A stretch of DNA of 64,000 bases from Fredinandcohnia humi (GCF_001439915.1 NZ_LMBW01000005.1:7340-71339), one strand, 5' to 3'. Shown: positions 26,379 through 36,284, numbered from the stretch's first letter. The notes: generated by a model from the letters alone, not told the origin. Made by a program: numbers and translations.

Positions 26379-27644
26379 TCACTTCAAGAAAAACAATGAA
26401 AGTTGTGGTACGAAACTAATAATTAATAAGTCGATAATCATAATTACGATAAATGGTAGGAGCGCCTTTGTAACCTTTCCAATACCTAGTTTGGAAATTC
26501 GTAATACTACAAAGAGGTTTACTCCGACTGGCGGGGTGAACATACCTATTGCTAAGTTGACGACCATGATAATTCCAAAGTGAACTGGATCGATTCCAAA
26601 TTCAACAGCAACGGGAAGTAGAATTGGAACAAATATTAAGATAGCAGCTGCATTTTCAATAAACATTCCTATTACTAATAACATAATAGTAACCATTAAA
26701 ATAAATACTATATGACTTGTTGTAATACTTAAGAAAAAATCTGAAACAAGTGTAGGAATTTGCAAACGGTTCAATACGAAGCTTAATAGGCCAGCTGCAC
26801 CAATGATAAGCATGATAACCGCCGTCATAACAGCCGACTCTTTTCCTATTCTTACCAATGATTTCATGGTAATTTTTCGATAAACGAATACACCAATGAT
26901 AAATGCATAAGCAACGGCTACAACTGCAGCTTCAGTTGGTGTAAAAAATCCACCGTAAATTCCGCCTAAAATAATAATTGGCATCATTAATGCAAGAATC
27001 GCTCCCTTGAAAGCTACTAATAATTCTTTGAGAGTAGCTCGTTCTTCCCCCTTATAGCCATTTCTCTTTCCAACTATATAGGCAGCAATCATTAAAGATA
27101 GGACGATTAATAGCCCTGGAAGTACTCCAGCTAAGAACATATCACCTACTGATGTATTCGCTGAAATTGCATATAAAATTAAAGGGATACTAGGAGGAAT
27201 AATAACACCTAGTTCACCTGAAACCGCTTGATTGGCACTTGCATAGGCCGGATTATATCCTTTTGCAATCATCGCAGGGATTAGAATGGAACCAACCGCA
27301 GCCGTTGTCGCTGCCCCTGAACCAGAAATGGCTGCGAAAAACAACGATGTAAGTACGGCTACCATAGTTAGTCCACCTGATATATGTCCTACCAATGCAG
27401 ATGATAAATTAACTAGTCTATCAGATATTCCACCCTCTTGCATCAAGTAGCCAGATAAGATAAAGAAAGGAATGGCCATGAGTGGAAAGGAATTAATAGA
27501 ATTGAAGATCAACTGTGGAATGACCGTTAATGAGAATAAATCACCGAACCAGCCAACAGCCGCCGCTCCAAGTGCTATTGATATCGCAACAGGAACACCT
27601 ACTGCAAAGAGGGCTAATAAAACAATAATTAGTAAAGCGATCAT
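26379..27644 (-). CDS. TRAP transporter large membrane subunit (DctM-like)
   Basis: A 421-residue protein with about 11-12 hydrophobic segments. PFFILSGYLMQEGG, GSGAATTAAVGSILIPAM and ANQAVSGELGVIIPPSIPLI are family signatures of the large permease. It couples sodium-driven import to the periplasmic-type receptor. Its ATG directly follows the dctQ TAA, so expression is coupled. It is the last gene of an operon that begins with short-chain acyl-CoA enzymes, pointing to a small hydroxy- or keto-acid as substrate. Confidence 0.9.
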   Translation of the reverse strand: MIALLIIVLLALFAVGVPVAISIALGAAAVGWFGDLFSLTVIPQLIFNSINSFPLMAIPFFILSGYLMQEGGISDRLVNLSSALVGHISGGLTMVAVLTSLFFAAISGSGAATTAAVGSILIPAMIAKGYNPAYASANQAVSGELGVIIPPSIPLILYAISANTSVGDMFLAGVLPGLLIVLSLMIAAYIVGKRNGYKGEERATLKELLVAFKGAILALMMPIIILGGIYGGFFTPTEAAVVAVAYAFIIGVFVYRKITMKSLVRIGKESAVMTAVIMLIIGAAGLLSFVLNRLQIPTLVSDFFLSITTSHIVFILMVTIMLLVIGMFIENAAAILIFVPILLPVAVEFGIDPVHFGIIMVVNLAIGMFTPPVGVNLFVVLRISKLGIGKVTKALLPFIVIMIIDLLIISFVPQLSLFFLK

Positions 27645-28139
27645 TTAGCTCACCTTCTTCCCTGGAATCATTTCTATAATATTGGCTAAAGTATTAATCA
27701 GCATCATTACTCCTGCAACTACCATCGAAAGCATCGGCCAAAACATAGAAATTCCGGTACTCGGTGCTACTTGATATGAAACCTTTTGGGCTAATTCCCA
27801 CCCAAAAACAATCAATATAATATAAAAGATAATTGATAGAAGATATGCGAAGAATTGAAGGATAGCTTTGCTTTTTCCTTTAAGCATTTCAGGAATAAAA
27901 TCAACCGAAATTAACTCGTTTTTCCTAACTGCATACGATGCTCCCATCAGAATTAACCAAACCATCATAAAACGGGACGCTTCTTCAGCAAAAACCAATG
28001 ATGCTCCTGAAATATTTCTTGTAATGACTTGCCATAAAATTAGTATTGACATGATCCAAATAATAACGGAGATGACTACTCCTACGATCTTATTTAGAAA
28101 GTCAACAACTCTGATGAATGCATCCGTGATCGTATTCAT
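27645..28139 (-). CDS. TRAP transporter small membrane subunit (DctQ-like)
   Basis: A 164-residue protein with four membrane helices and the family pattern FAEEASRFMMVWLILMGASY followed by R-K-N-E. It is the small partner of DctM. AAGGTGGG precedes the ATG. A strong hairpin lies between it and dctP, which would make the receptor more abundant than the permease. Confidence 0.88.
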   Translation of the reverse strand: MNTITDAFIRVVDFLNKIVGVVISVIIWIMSILILWQVITRNISGASLVFAEEASRFMMVWLILMGASYAVRKNELISVDFIPEMLKGKSKAILQFFAYLLSIIFYIILIVFGWELAQKVSYQVAPSTGISMFWPMLSMVVAGVMMLINTLANIIEMIPGKKVS

Positions 28140-28205
28140 AAAATTTTTCCCACCTTATCTATTCAAATAATTAGATTACATTCTTTATATTGGGGGTAAA
28201 TTTGA

Positions 28206-28267
28206 AAGCCCATGACAGACTCTCATTGGTTCATAGAGTTTTTCATAAAACCAGACTGTCATGGGCA
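28206..28267 (-). terminator. Hairpin between dctP and dctQ
   Basis: GCCCATGACAG (28208-28218) pairs with CTGTCATGGGC (28256-28266). No long T run follows on the minus strand, so it probably attenuates or protects the upstream dctP message rather than ending it fully. Confidence 0.6.
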
Positions 28268-28361
28268 ACATTTAAATTTTTATTGTTCCTAAAGTCTCAT
28301 CAACTACAACGAATGGAGCATTTGACTAATTACAATAAAAGATTCAGTTAATAATTTTAAA

Positions 28362-29384
28362 TTAATATTCGTAGTTTCTAATACTGTCGATTAGATCTGC
28401 TCCAAATACTTTTGTCCATTTATCATAAACTGGATCAGTTTTTGCTTTAAATGACTCTTTATCTGGAACTGTTACAGTCATACCAGCTTCTTCTAACTTA
28501 ACGAGATAATCTTCAGTCATTTCTTTCTTCACTTCACGCTCATAAGGTACAGCAATTTTTGCAGCTTCTTTAATCGCGTCTTGAATTTCTGGGCTGAATG
28601 ATTCTAATTTTCCTTTACTCATCATTAATACCATTGGTGAATATACATCATCTAATAAAGCAACATGGTCTTGGACTTCTTGGAATTTCATATCGTAAAT
28701 AACGTCAATTGGGTTTGCTTGTCCATCAACAACTTTTTGTTGTAAAGATGTAAATGTTTCAGTCCACGCGATTGGTGTTGGATTTGCCCCATAAGCACTC
28801 CAAGTGTCGATTTGAATTTCATTTTCTTGCGTTCTGACTTTCAATCCCTTAGCATCATCAACCGAAGCCATAGCTCTTACAGAGTTTGTTGGTTGTCTGA
28901 ATCCATTGTCCATATATCCTAAAACCGTAACATTAGCTTGTTCTTCAAATTTCGTTGACAGTTCTTGTCCAATTTCACCATCTAATACAGCAAATGCATG
29001 CTCTAAGCTATCAAATAAATATGGTAAATCAAGCATGTTGAATTCATTTACAAACGTTCCCATTGGTCCCGATGATGCTAGAGCCATGTCAAGGGAATCC
29101 GTTCCCATCATTTCAATAACTTCACGTTCTCCACCGAATTGGTTATTCGGATAGATTTTACCTGTTACTTTTCCATCAGTTAATCTTTCTAATTCTTCAA
29201 CGAATTTTTCTATACCTTTTACTGCAGCGGATGCAGAACTAGTTGTTGCACTGATATCAATAACAATTTGCTTATCTGATCCGTCTGCACCACTAGTTGC
29301 CTTCGACGTTCCACCACATGCTGTAAGAATTCCTGCTAGAAGAACTAATGTTAACGATAGTAGCCATGTTTTTTTTCTTTGCAT
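28362..29384 (-). CDS. TRAP transporter substrate-binding lipoprotein (DctP-like)
   Basis: A 340-residue protein with a signal peptide ending in the lipobox LTAC (Cys about 22), then a Ser/Gly linker. The mature part has GGEREVIEMMG and DAKGLKVRTQEN, where Arg usually binds the substrate carboxylate in DctP proteins. The start follows AAAGGGG. It is 100 bp behind the thiolase gene and should belong to the same LacI-controlled operon. The acidic ligand is likely a 3-hydroxy- or keto-acid, inferred from the enzyme neighbours. Confidence 0.9.
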   Translation of the reverse strand: MQRKKTWLLSLTLVLLAGILTACGGTSKATSGADGSDKQIVIDISATTSSASAAVKGIEKFVEELERLTDGKVTGKIYPNNQFGGEREVIEMMGTDSLDMALASSGPMGTFVNEFNMLDLPYLFDSLEHAFAVLDGEIGQELSTKFEEQANVTVLGYMDNGFRQPTNSVRAMASVDDAKGLKVRTQENEIQIDTWSAYGANPTPIAWTETFTSLQQKVVDGQANPIDVIYDMKFQEVQDHVALLDDVYSPMVLMMSKGKLESFSPEIQDAIKEAAKIAVPYEREVKKEMTEDYLVKLEEAGMTVTVPDKESFKAKTDPVYDKWTKVFGADLIDSIRNYEY

Positions 29385-29485
29385 TTAAAAATCCCCTTTT
29401 CTATATTTTTTAAATTTATAAATTGCTAACATACTCAAGTGAGAGTGTACTAGCCCTAATATACATACTAGATTATGAACAGTTG

Positions 29486-30676
29486 TTATTTTGAAAAATG
29501 AAGATTCTCAAAAATGGCAGCTAAGCCTTGACCACCGCCAATACATAAGGTTGCTAAACCATAGCGAACATTTCTGCGAATCATTTCATTCATTAATTTG
29601 ATAGTAATGATTGCGCCACTTGCCCCAATTGGGTGACCCATTGCAATCGCCCCACCATTAACATTCACTTTATTAATATCTAAATCTGCTTCACGAATAA
29701 CAGCAATAGATTGTGATGCAAATGCTTCGTTTAATTCGAATAAATCAATATCTTTTAATGACAGTCCTGCTTTATCTAATGCTTTTTTGATTGCTTCAGT
29801 TGGTCCAATCCCCATTATAGCTGGATCAACACCACTAACTGCATAGTTGATAAATTTCATTTTTGGTTTTAATCCTCTTTTAACAGCTTCCTCTTCACTC
29901 ATTAGAATCAGTGCTGCTGCCCCATCATTGATACCTGAAGAATTTGCTGCTGTTACAGAACCACCTTCTTTGAAAGAAGGAGGCAATTTCGCTAACTTTT
30001 CTCTTTCTATCTCTTTGCGGACAAATTCATCTTCAGCAAAAACGCTTGTTGTTCTTCCATTTTTCACTTCAATCGGAACAATTTCTTCTTTAAAGTAACC
30101 TTGTTCAATTGCATGTGCAGCTTTCTTTTGACTATCGTAAGCAAAGTCATCTTGCTCTTCTCTTGTAATACCAAATTTCCCAACAACATTTTCTGCTGTT
30201 ACACCCATATGGTATTTATAAAATGGATCTGATAAAGCTAGAGTTAAACCGTCTTCCATCTTCATATCACCCATTTTCTTTTCTCCAAAACGGGTATTAC
30301 GAACATAATATGGAAGCTGACTCATTGTTTCTACTCCACCAGCAGCAACGATGGTAGCATCACCGTTTTTGATCGTTTGAGAAGCGGTAACAATTGATTG
30401 AAGTCCTGAACTACACAAACGGTTTACGGTCATAGCAGTACTGCTGTTGGGCATTCCCGCATTTAAAGCGACCGTTCTCGCGATGAAGGCATTTTCTCCC
30501 ACTTGCCCTACACATCCAAAAATAGCTTCTTCCACATCTTCAGGCTGAACACCACTGCGTTTAATCGCTTCTTTTAATACAGTTCCACCTAAGTCAGAAG
30601 CATGTGTATGCCTAAGTGATTTCCCAAATGCTCCAATAGCACTTCTTACACCATCAACGATTACAACATTCGTCAT
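29486..30676 (-). CDS. Acetyl-CoA C-acetyltransferase (thiolase)
   Basis: A 396-residue thiolase. Active Cys in NRLCSSGLQS (about 88), NEAFASQS, His in GGAIAMGHPIGASGA and second Cys in LCIGGGQG are all in place. It cleaves acetoacetyl-CoA or a related 3-ketoacyl-CoA with CoA. The ATG at 30676 has GGGGGAG before it; a TTG six bases upstream is unlikely. It ends the enzyme part of the operon after dehydrogenase, CoA-transferase and SDR genes. Confidence 0.92.
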   Translation of the reverse strand: MTNVVIVDGVRSAIGAFGKSLRHTHASDLGGTVLKEAIKRSGVQPEDVEEAIFGCVGQVGENAFIARTVALNAGMPNSSTAMTVNRLCSSGLQSIVTASQTIKNGDATIVAAGGVETMSQLPYYVRNTRFGEKKMGDMKMEDGLTLALSDPFYKYHMGVTAENVVGKFGITREEQDDFAYDSQKKAAHAIEQGYFKEEIVPIEVKNGRTTSVFAEDEFVRKEIEREKLAKLPPSFKEGGSVTAANSSGINDGAAALILMSEEEAVKRGLKPKMKFINYAVSGVDPAIMGIGPTEAIKKALDKAGLSLKDIDLFELNEAFASQSIAVIREADLDINKVNVNGGAIAMGHPIGASGAIITIKLMNEMIRRNVRYGLATLCIGGGQGLAAIFENLHFSK

Positions 30677-30697
30677 AAACAATCTCCCCCTATTTCT

Positions 30698-31546
30698 TTA
30701 ATATTTATAGAATCCTTCACCTGTTTTGCGGCCATATAGTCCCGCATCTACCATTTTTCTTAAAAGTGGAGAAGGCCGGAATTTAGGATCTCCAAAGTAT
30801 GCATACATTTCTTCCATCACGGATAATGTTGTGTCTAGCCCAGCAAAATCTGCTAATTCCAATGGTCCCATTGGGAGATTCGCGCCATTTTTCATGGCAA
30901 TGTCGATATCCTCAGGCTTTGTACCCTCGGCAACAAGATTAGCAGCTTCATTCCACATTGGAACTAGTAATCGATTCACAATAAATCCTGAAGAGTCGGG
31001 AGCAACTGCTACCTTTTTGCCAATCTTTCCACCAATTTCTACTACTTTCTTCGTCGTTCCACTGCTTGTTTTGATTCCTGGGATCACTTCAACTAATTTC
31101 ATAACTGGAGCAGGAATAAAGAAGTGCATCCCAATCACTTTTTCAGGTCGATTTGTGACTGAAGCAATCTTTGCAATCGAATAAGTAGAAGTATTTGATG
31201 CCAATATCGTCTCGGAATCACAAAGTTCATCCAATTCTTTAAAAATAGTAAGCTTAATTTCTAAATTCTCTGTGGCCGCTTCAACTACGAGAAATGAATC
31301 TGCTGCTTCTTTCATACTTGTCGAAGTTGACACTCGCCCTAAAATTGCTTGTTTTTCCTTGGTGGTAATTTTTTCTTTTTTTACAGATCGTTCTAAGAAA
31401 TCCTCGATCTTCTTAAGACCGCTTTTAACAAATTCATCTTTAATATCCAAAACTAGTACAGAGTATCCTGCTAAGGCAAAGGTTATAGCAATCCCACTAC
31501 CCATTTGTCCAGCACCGACAATTGAAACTTTTTGTTCGTTAACCAA
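30698..31546 (-). CDS. 3-hydroxyacyl-CoA dehydrogenase (3-hydroxybutyryl-CoA type)
   Basis: A roughly 283-residue protein with an N-terminal NAD-binding fold, VSIVGAGQMGSGIAITFALAG, the catalytic-His region IGMHFFIPAPVMKLVEVI, and the C-terminal domain ending GRKTGEGFYKY. It oxidises 3-hydroxybutyryl-CoA-like substrates. AAGGAG lies 8 bases before a TTG at 31546, which I prefer. An ATG at 31552 is only 2 bases from it. It sits between the thiolase and CoA-transferase genes, completing a route hydroxyacid, CoA ester, ketoacyl-CoA, acetyl-CoA. Confidence 0.9.
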   Translation of the reverse strand: MVNEQKVSIVGAGQMGSGIAITFALAGYSVLVLDIKDEFVKSGLKKIEDFLERSVKKEKITTKEKQAILGRVSTSTSMKEAADSFLVVEAATENLEIKLTIFKELDELCDSETILASNTSTYSIAKIASVTNRPEKVIGMHFFIPAPVMKLVEVIPGIKTSSGTTKKVVEIGGKIGKKVAVAPDSSGFIVNRLLVPMWNEAANLVAEGTKPEDIDIAMKNGANLPMGPLELADFAGLDTTLSVMEEMYAYFGDPKFRPSPLLRKMVDAGLYGRKTGEGFYKY

Positions 31547-31558
31547 GCTCATCACTCC

Positions 31559-33154
31559 TTACAAAACTTTTTCGATTACTCTTGCTTGATATGGAATATT
31601 CTTAATCCCCATCTTTTCATCTCTAAATAATCGTAAATCCATTTCTTTTAAATCATCGGAAATGACTGGTTCAAAGTCCATTTGTTGTAAAATATCCTTC
31701 TCCAAATCAATTCCTGGAGCTATTTCAGTTAACACCATTTGACCATTTTCTAATTTAAATACGGCTCTTTCTGTTACATAAAGAACAGGTGTATTTTGTT
31801 CGGATGCATATGGTCCATTAAAGGTAACCTGGGAAACCTTGCTTACAAATTTCTTTACTCGGCCTTCCTTTATAATTTTGAGCCCTGAATCGTTAATCTC
31901 TACTTCCAGACCTCCTGCTGTAAAGGTTGTACAAAAGATTACTTTCTTTGCCGTTTGTGTAATGTCAATAAAGCCACCACAACCAACCATTCTTCCATTC
32001 ATTTTTGACACATTAATATTTCCACTTGCATCAACCTCTGCAACACCCATAAACGTAACGTCTACACCTGTTCCGTTGTAATAATCAAACTGGGCTGCGT
32101 GTTCAATGATCGCTTCAGCATTTTGCGTTAATCCGAAATCCTCTCCACCTTGTGGAATCCCACCATACATACCTGATTCGATCGTACTCGTAATACCGTC
32201 TTCAAGGCCTTCCTCGTTGATTAACTTACCTACTGTATCTCCGGGAATTCCAACACCTGCATTAATAATTTCGTTTCCTTTTAATTCACAAACTGCCCGA
32301 CGTCCGATTACTTTTCTAGTTGACAAAGGTAAGAAGCTTTCTTCATTTTTAGCTAGATTTAATCCACCAGTAATCGAGTAGTCCACATAATAACCAGTTG
32401 AAATTCGATGGGTCTCGATTGGATTTTTCGCTTGGACGATGTAGTCAACGAAAATGGATGGAATTTGGACATTTTTCGGATTCAACGTACCATTTTTCAC
32501 ACGATTTTTAACTTGGACAATTACTTTCCCGCCATTAGCCTTAACCGCTTGTGCGATCGGTAAGTTTTCAAATAAAACCCCTTCATCTTCAACCGTAATA
32601 TTGCCCTTCTCATCAGCAGATGTTCCTCTTAATACCGCTACATCTAGATTGATAGGCAAGTAGTGTAAATAATCTTCGCCATTGATTTGAATTTTCTTTA
32701 TAAAACCTTCTGCTTGTTTACTTAAATCGTTTATTTTTCCGCCTTCTAAATCCGGATCCAAGAAAGTATTTAGCCCAATTTTTGAAATTAAACCCGGACC
32801 CTTTCTAGCCATTTCCCTGAACAATAAAACCAATTGGCCTTGTGAAACTCCATATGCCTCGATCTTATTTTCAGAAATCATTTTTCCAATTTTAGGAGCC
32901 ACACCCCAATGGGAGCCAACGATTTTTTTCACTAATCCATCATGGGCAAGCCTCGATAAACCAATGTTACCTTCACTTGGACATGCTGCATGGACAACTG
33001 TTAAATTTTTTGGTGTTTGGTTTTCTAGAAAACTTTTTTCAATTTGTTTAAATATTTCTTCCGGCACTCCTGTAGAAAGAAAACCTGCAAAAGCAACCGA
33101 ACTATTATCAGGTATTAGCGCAACTGCCTCTTCAGCAGAAATCCACTTAGCCAT
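31559..33154 (-). CDS. Acyl-CoA:acetate/3-ketoacid CoA-transferase (YdiF-like)
   Basis: A 531-residue single-chain family I CoA-transferase, in which alpha and beta halves are fused (normal length about 520). FAGFLSTGVPEEI marks the first half. GVGIPGDTVG and TSTIESGMYGGIPQGG the second, the latter containing the catalytic Glu. It transfers CoA from acetyl-CoA or another donor onto the imported acid. The start is the ATG at 33154 rather than the TTG before it. It lies 23 bp behind the SDR gene. Confidence 0.9.
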   Translation of the reverse strand: MAKWISAEEAVALIPDNSSVAFAGFLSTGVPEEIFKQIEKSFLENQTPKNLTVVHAACPSEGNIGLSRLAHDGLVKKIVGSHWGVAPKIGKMISENKIEAYGVSQGQLVLLFREMARKGPGLISKIGLNTFLDPDLEGGKINDLSKQAEGFIKKIQINGEDYLHYLPINLDVAVLRGTSADEKGNITVEDEGVLFENLPIAQAVKANGGKVIVQVKNRVKNGTLNPKNVQIPSIFVDYIVQAKNPIETHRISTGYYVDYSITGGLNLAKNEESFLPLSTRKVIGRRAVCELKGNEIINAGVGIPGDTVGKLINEEGLEDGITSTIESGMYGGIPQGGEDFGLTQNAEAIIEHAAQFDYYNGTGVDVTFMGVAEVDASGNINVSKMNGRMVGCGGFIDITQTAKKVIFCTTFTAGGLEVEINDSGLKIIKEGRVKKFVSKVSQVTFNGPYASEQNTPVLYVTERAVFKLENGQMVLTEIAPGIDLEKDILQQMDFEPVISDDLKEMDLRLFRDEKMGIKNIPYQARVIEKVL

Positions 33155-33177
33155 CAATACTCATCCCCTTTCAAAAA

Positions 33178-33918
33178 TTACAGTGTCATTCCGCCTCCAA
33201 CATTGATAACCTCTCCGGTAACGTATGAAGCTGCATCAGAGGATAAAAAGCTTATTACGTTGGCAACATCCTCTGGTTTGCCAGCTCTCCCCATCGGAAT
33301 TTTCGAAACCATAATATCCCATACTTTTTCTGGAACTGACCTAGTCATATCGGTTTCTATGAATCCAGGGCTAATCGCATTAACTGTAACCCCATATTTC
33401 GCCAATTCCTTTGAAGCCGTTCTTGTTAATCCAATAACCCCAGCTTTTGCTGCAGAATAGTTTGCTTGTCCAACATTTCCAAACCATGCAATCGAAGAAA
33501 TATTAATGATTCTACCAGACTTTTGTTCTCTCATTTTTACCGCCGCTGGCTGAAGACAGTTGTACACACCTGTAAGATTGACAGAAATCACATCATCCCA
33601 CTGTTGCTGTGTCATTTTGTGAATCATCGAATCCCGGTTAATACCTGCATTGTTTACTAAAATATCAATCTTTCCATACTTTTCTACAGCGTAATTAATA
33701 AGCTGCTGCGCTTGGGAAGCATCTGCAGTATTGGCATTAAAGATATCTGTTTTTAGGCCCTGCTCAAGAAATTCAGCCTGAGTAGCCTCTAACCCCTCTT
33801 GGTTGACATCGCTTACAATTACTTGTGCACCCAACTGAGCTAATTTTTGGGAAATCCCTTTTCCCAATCCTCGTGCTGCACCAGTTACAATCGCTACATT
33901 ATTATCTAAATTAATCAA
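33178..33918 (-). CDS. SDR-family 3-oxoacyl/acetoacetyl-CoA reductase
   Basis: A 246-residue classical short-chain dehydrogenase: TGAARGLG cofactor motif, LVNNAGINRD, catalytic Ser in INISSIAW and YSAAK, then SPGFIETDM. It is close to FabG/PhaB proteins. In this operon it more likely oxidises or reduces a hydroxy acid or its CoA ester than serves fatty-acid synthesis. The start appears to be TTG at 33918, preceded by GGGATGGGG. It is the first gene after a cluster of LacI operators. Confidence 0.87.
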   Translation of the reverse strand: MINLDNNVAIVTGAARGLGKGISQKLAQLGAQVIVSDVNQEGLEATQAEFLEQGLKTDIFNANTADASQAQQLINYAVEKYGKIDILVNNAGINRDSMIHKMTQQQWDDVISVNLTGVYNCLQPAAVKMREQKSGRIINISSIAWFGNVGQANYSAAKAGVIGLTRTASKELAKYGVTVNAISPGFIETDMTRSVPEKVWDIMVSKIPMGRAGKPEDVANVISFLSSDAASYVTGEVINVGGGMTL

Positions 33919-33956
33919 CGTTTCCCCATCCCTTTTTATTTATTAGATTCGTCAGT

Positions 33957-34108
33957 TCTAAACGTTTCGATTTTTATCCTAAGAATTCTAAACGTTTCGA
34001 TTTATGATAAAACCTAGTTATTCGCTTCTAACAAAAAAATAAACTTTCTAAACGTTTCGATCCTCTTCCAAATGAACAAACGTTCCGATTGAGGTCTAAA
34101 CGTTTGGA
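33957..34108 (-). promoter_or_regulatory. Five LacI-type operators before the SDR-TRAP operon
   Basis: TCTAAACGTTTCGA occurs at 33957, 33987 and 34047. Variants aacAAACGTTCCGA at 34075 and TCTAAACGTTTGGA at 34095 complete the set. All share AAACGTT with the perfect palindrome before the lacI-type gene at 35185. They lie between that regulator and the first operon gene. Confidence 0.75.
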
Positions 34109-34163
34109 ATAAAAAAATTATCCTTATTTCCCTTATAAGTTATGATCTTTATTCTATATGAAT

Positions 34164-35165
34164 CTAATCACAAGTATTCCTTATAATTAAAGTCGGTTCC
34201 AAATTTACGATCTTTTGATCAATGTTGGTATTCTTTTCCTTAATCATCTTAATTAACGTTTCACAGGATAGCCCACCCATTTTTCGACTATTTACGTCAA
34301 TTGTCGTTAGATTGATAAGTGAACTTAATGGGCTGTTATCAATACTTAGAAGTGCAACATCCTCAGGTATACGGTAACCGCTATCAATTAATTCCCTGTA
34401 TACCCCAAATGCGAGGGAATCTGTACAACAAAAGATCGCATCCGGCAAATTTCTATCTTTAATTAGCTTTTTTATATATTCAGATCCATTCTCCTGAGAA
34501 TCTTCCATAGTAACTAACCAATCATTAACGATTGGTATCTGATAGGAATCCATCGCCTTTATGAAGCCTCTTTTTCTATCTCGGAAAGTAGAGTATTGTT
34601 GATTGCTCGCCATAAACGCAATCTTGTTATAGCCCAATTTATTTAAGTATTCTACCCCAATTTCACTGGCGAGTTGATTATTCGATCCTACATAAATTTC
34701 ATCTTCTAATAGGTTATCCGGTTTTCTATTCAAAAAAACAAACGGCACATTCTGTTTTGCAATTTCAGTTAAATAATCAGGGCGGTCAACAAGGACCGTT
34801 GATATGATGATTCCATCCACCCTTTTTTCCAGCATCTTTTCAATATATTTTTTCTCCCGATCTGGTTGATCTTGTATATTGCAAACAAATACAGTGTAAC
34901 CATTTTTCCACGCTACTTCTTCAATTTCCGAAATCAACTCAGCATAGAAGGCATTTTTATTGCCCCTCATAAGAACGCCAATCGTGTTCGTCTTAGCGGA
35001 TTTCAAACTTCTTGCAATATAATTTGGCTTATAACCAAGCTCATCTATTGCTTGTAAAATTTTTTCTCGCGCTTCTTTACTAACAATCGGAGCATTATTA
35101 ATCACTGCTGATACAGTCGCAATTGAAAAACCGGATGTTCTTGCTACATCTTTGATTGTTACCAA
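34164..35165 (-). CDS. LacI-family repressor of the SDR-TRAP operon
   Basis: A 333-residue protein. N-terminal HTH TIKDVARTSGFSIATVSAVI with hinge helix GYKPNYIARSLK, then the periplasmic-binding-type effector domain, ending EPTLIIRNT. TTG start with GGTGAT before it. A perfect TCTAAACGTTTAGA palindrome is 20 bases upstream of its start, implying autoregulation. The five related sites downstream imply control of the catabolic operon. The effector is probably the acid or its CoA derivative, which is inference. Confidence 0.9.
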   Translation of the reverse strand: MVTIKDVARTSGFSIATVSAVINNAPIVSKEAREKILQAIDELGYKPNYIARSLKSAKTNTIGVLMRGNKNAFYAELISEIEEVAWKNGYTVFVCNIQDQPDREKKYIEKMLEKRVDGIIISTVLVDRPDYLTEIAKQNVPFVFLNRKPDNLLEDEIYVGSNNQLASEIGVEYLNKLGYNKIAFMASNQQYSTFRDRKRGFIKAMDSYQIPIVNDWLVTMEDSQENGSEYIKKLIKDRNLPDAIFCCTDSLAFGVYRELIDSGYRIPEDVALLSIDNSPLSSLINLTTIDVNSRKMGGLSCETLIKMIKEKNTNIDQKIVNLEPTLIIRNTCD

Positions 35166-35184
35166 AATATCACCTTTTTCAGAA

Positions 35185-35198
35185 TCTAAACGTTTAGA
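35185..35198 (-). promoter_or_regulatory. Operator of the lacI-type gene
   Basis: TCTAAACGTTTAGA is a perfect 14-bp palindrome close to the start of the regulator and is the best copy of the site repeated at 33957-34108. The rest of 35199-35582 has no gene; AAGCC...GGCTTttttt near 35345-35395 may be a weak plus-strand terminator. Confidence 0.75.
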
Positions 35199-35582
35199 TA
35201 AATAAATCTTACAATTATTTTTCTAATAAATCAACCATTTTTAAAAATTCTTATCATTTTAATTATTGAATTTCTATATTTTCTGCATTTTAAAGTTAGC
35301 ATTCCCCTACCCCTTAAGTATTTTTATTTATTGAGAAGACTAGAAGCCTATTTACTCTCTAAAAAAGGAAGTTTGGCTTTTTTTCTTTAAGATCCTTAAC
35401 GTTGTAAATACGTTTTCCTGAAGTTAAACAATTGTATTAGTATATGCATTGGCTGAGAAAGTAAACTTTCATATAAAAATTGTAAATTAACAAGACAGGA
35501 GGCAAACGCGAAAATTATATCGAGCTAGCCTGAATACCTGTTAAGAGTAGATTTGAATTTTTCATAAATATAGGGTTAGATT

Positions 35583-36284
35583 TTATTGGTCCTGCACCAG
35601 AATATAAACCGCCTTCATCGGCCCATGTACACCAACAACGAGGTTCATTTCAATATCAGCAGAGTTACTTGGTCCTGTAATGAAGTTAATGGCTGATGGA
35701 ATTTTTTCACCATTTTTTACCTTATCACGAATAAGCTTTGCTGCTTGTGTCATTCGAGGAACAATTGTGCTCCTTGGTACTATTACGATAGAGTGAGTTG
35801 GCAAAAAACTAATCGTTCTTCCACGGTTAGGACCACTGTACAACACAACTGTACCTGATTCGGCTAATGTGATTTCGCTTATAGTAATTCCAATATTTGC
35901 TTGCTCTGCTTTTATAATATTTTCATATCCTAAATCAGGATTCCATTCAAAGGCTTGCTCCTGTCCTTTTAACAAGGGCTGAAGTCCAAATTGCTCGAAG
36001 CGATCATCCTTCCAGGTAATGACTGGGCCGCTGCCAAATTCTTTAATTTTCTTTCCTAGGTCTTCTGATAATGTTGCCTTTGTCGACGTGATGAGTTCAG
36101 TATGGACTTTCGTGCATTGAAGCTTTAAAACTTCGACTAACTCATCTACGGTTGCATCCTTTAACACTTCTTTCTGTGGATTATGCTTCCAAACAGGTGG
36201 GGTTAATCCTGTTTTTTGTTCCCGACCTAGTTGTTTCGCAATTTGGTCAAGGAAGGCGTCTCGATTTTGGATTTTTCCTTTCAT
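35583..36284 (-). CDS. lutC: Lactate utilisation protein C
   Basis: A 233-residue LUD-domain protein: [19 protein letters not shown], then [20 protein letters not shown] and the [14 protein letters not shown] motif typical of LutC/YkgG. It is the third subunit of the LutABC complex that oxidises L-lactate to pyruvate. The ATG overlaps the lutB stop by 4 bp (ATGA), with GGAGGCGAAGAAGA before it. It is the last gene of the operon. Confidence 0.93.
   Translation of the reverse strand: MKGKIQNRDAFLDQIAKQLGREQKTGLTPPVWKHNPQKEVLKDATVDELVEVLKLQCTKVHTELITSTKATLSEDLGKKIKEFGSGPVITWKDDRFEQFGLQPLLKGQEQAFEWNPDLGYENIIKAEQANIGITISEITLAESGTVVLYSGPNRGRTISFLPTHSIVIVPRSTIVPRMTQAAKLIRDKVKNGEKIPSAINFITGPSNSADIEMNLVVGVHGPMKAVYILVQDQ

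Noticed and set aside
33957-34108. CRISPR-like array
   Set aside because: The repeats are 14 bp, unevenly spaced and operator-like; no spacers of even length and no cas genes.
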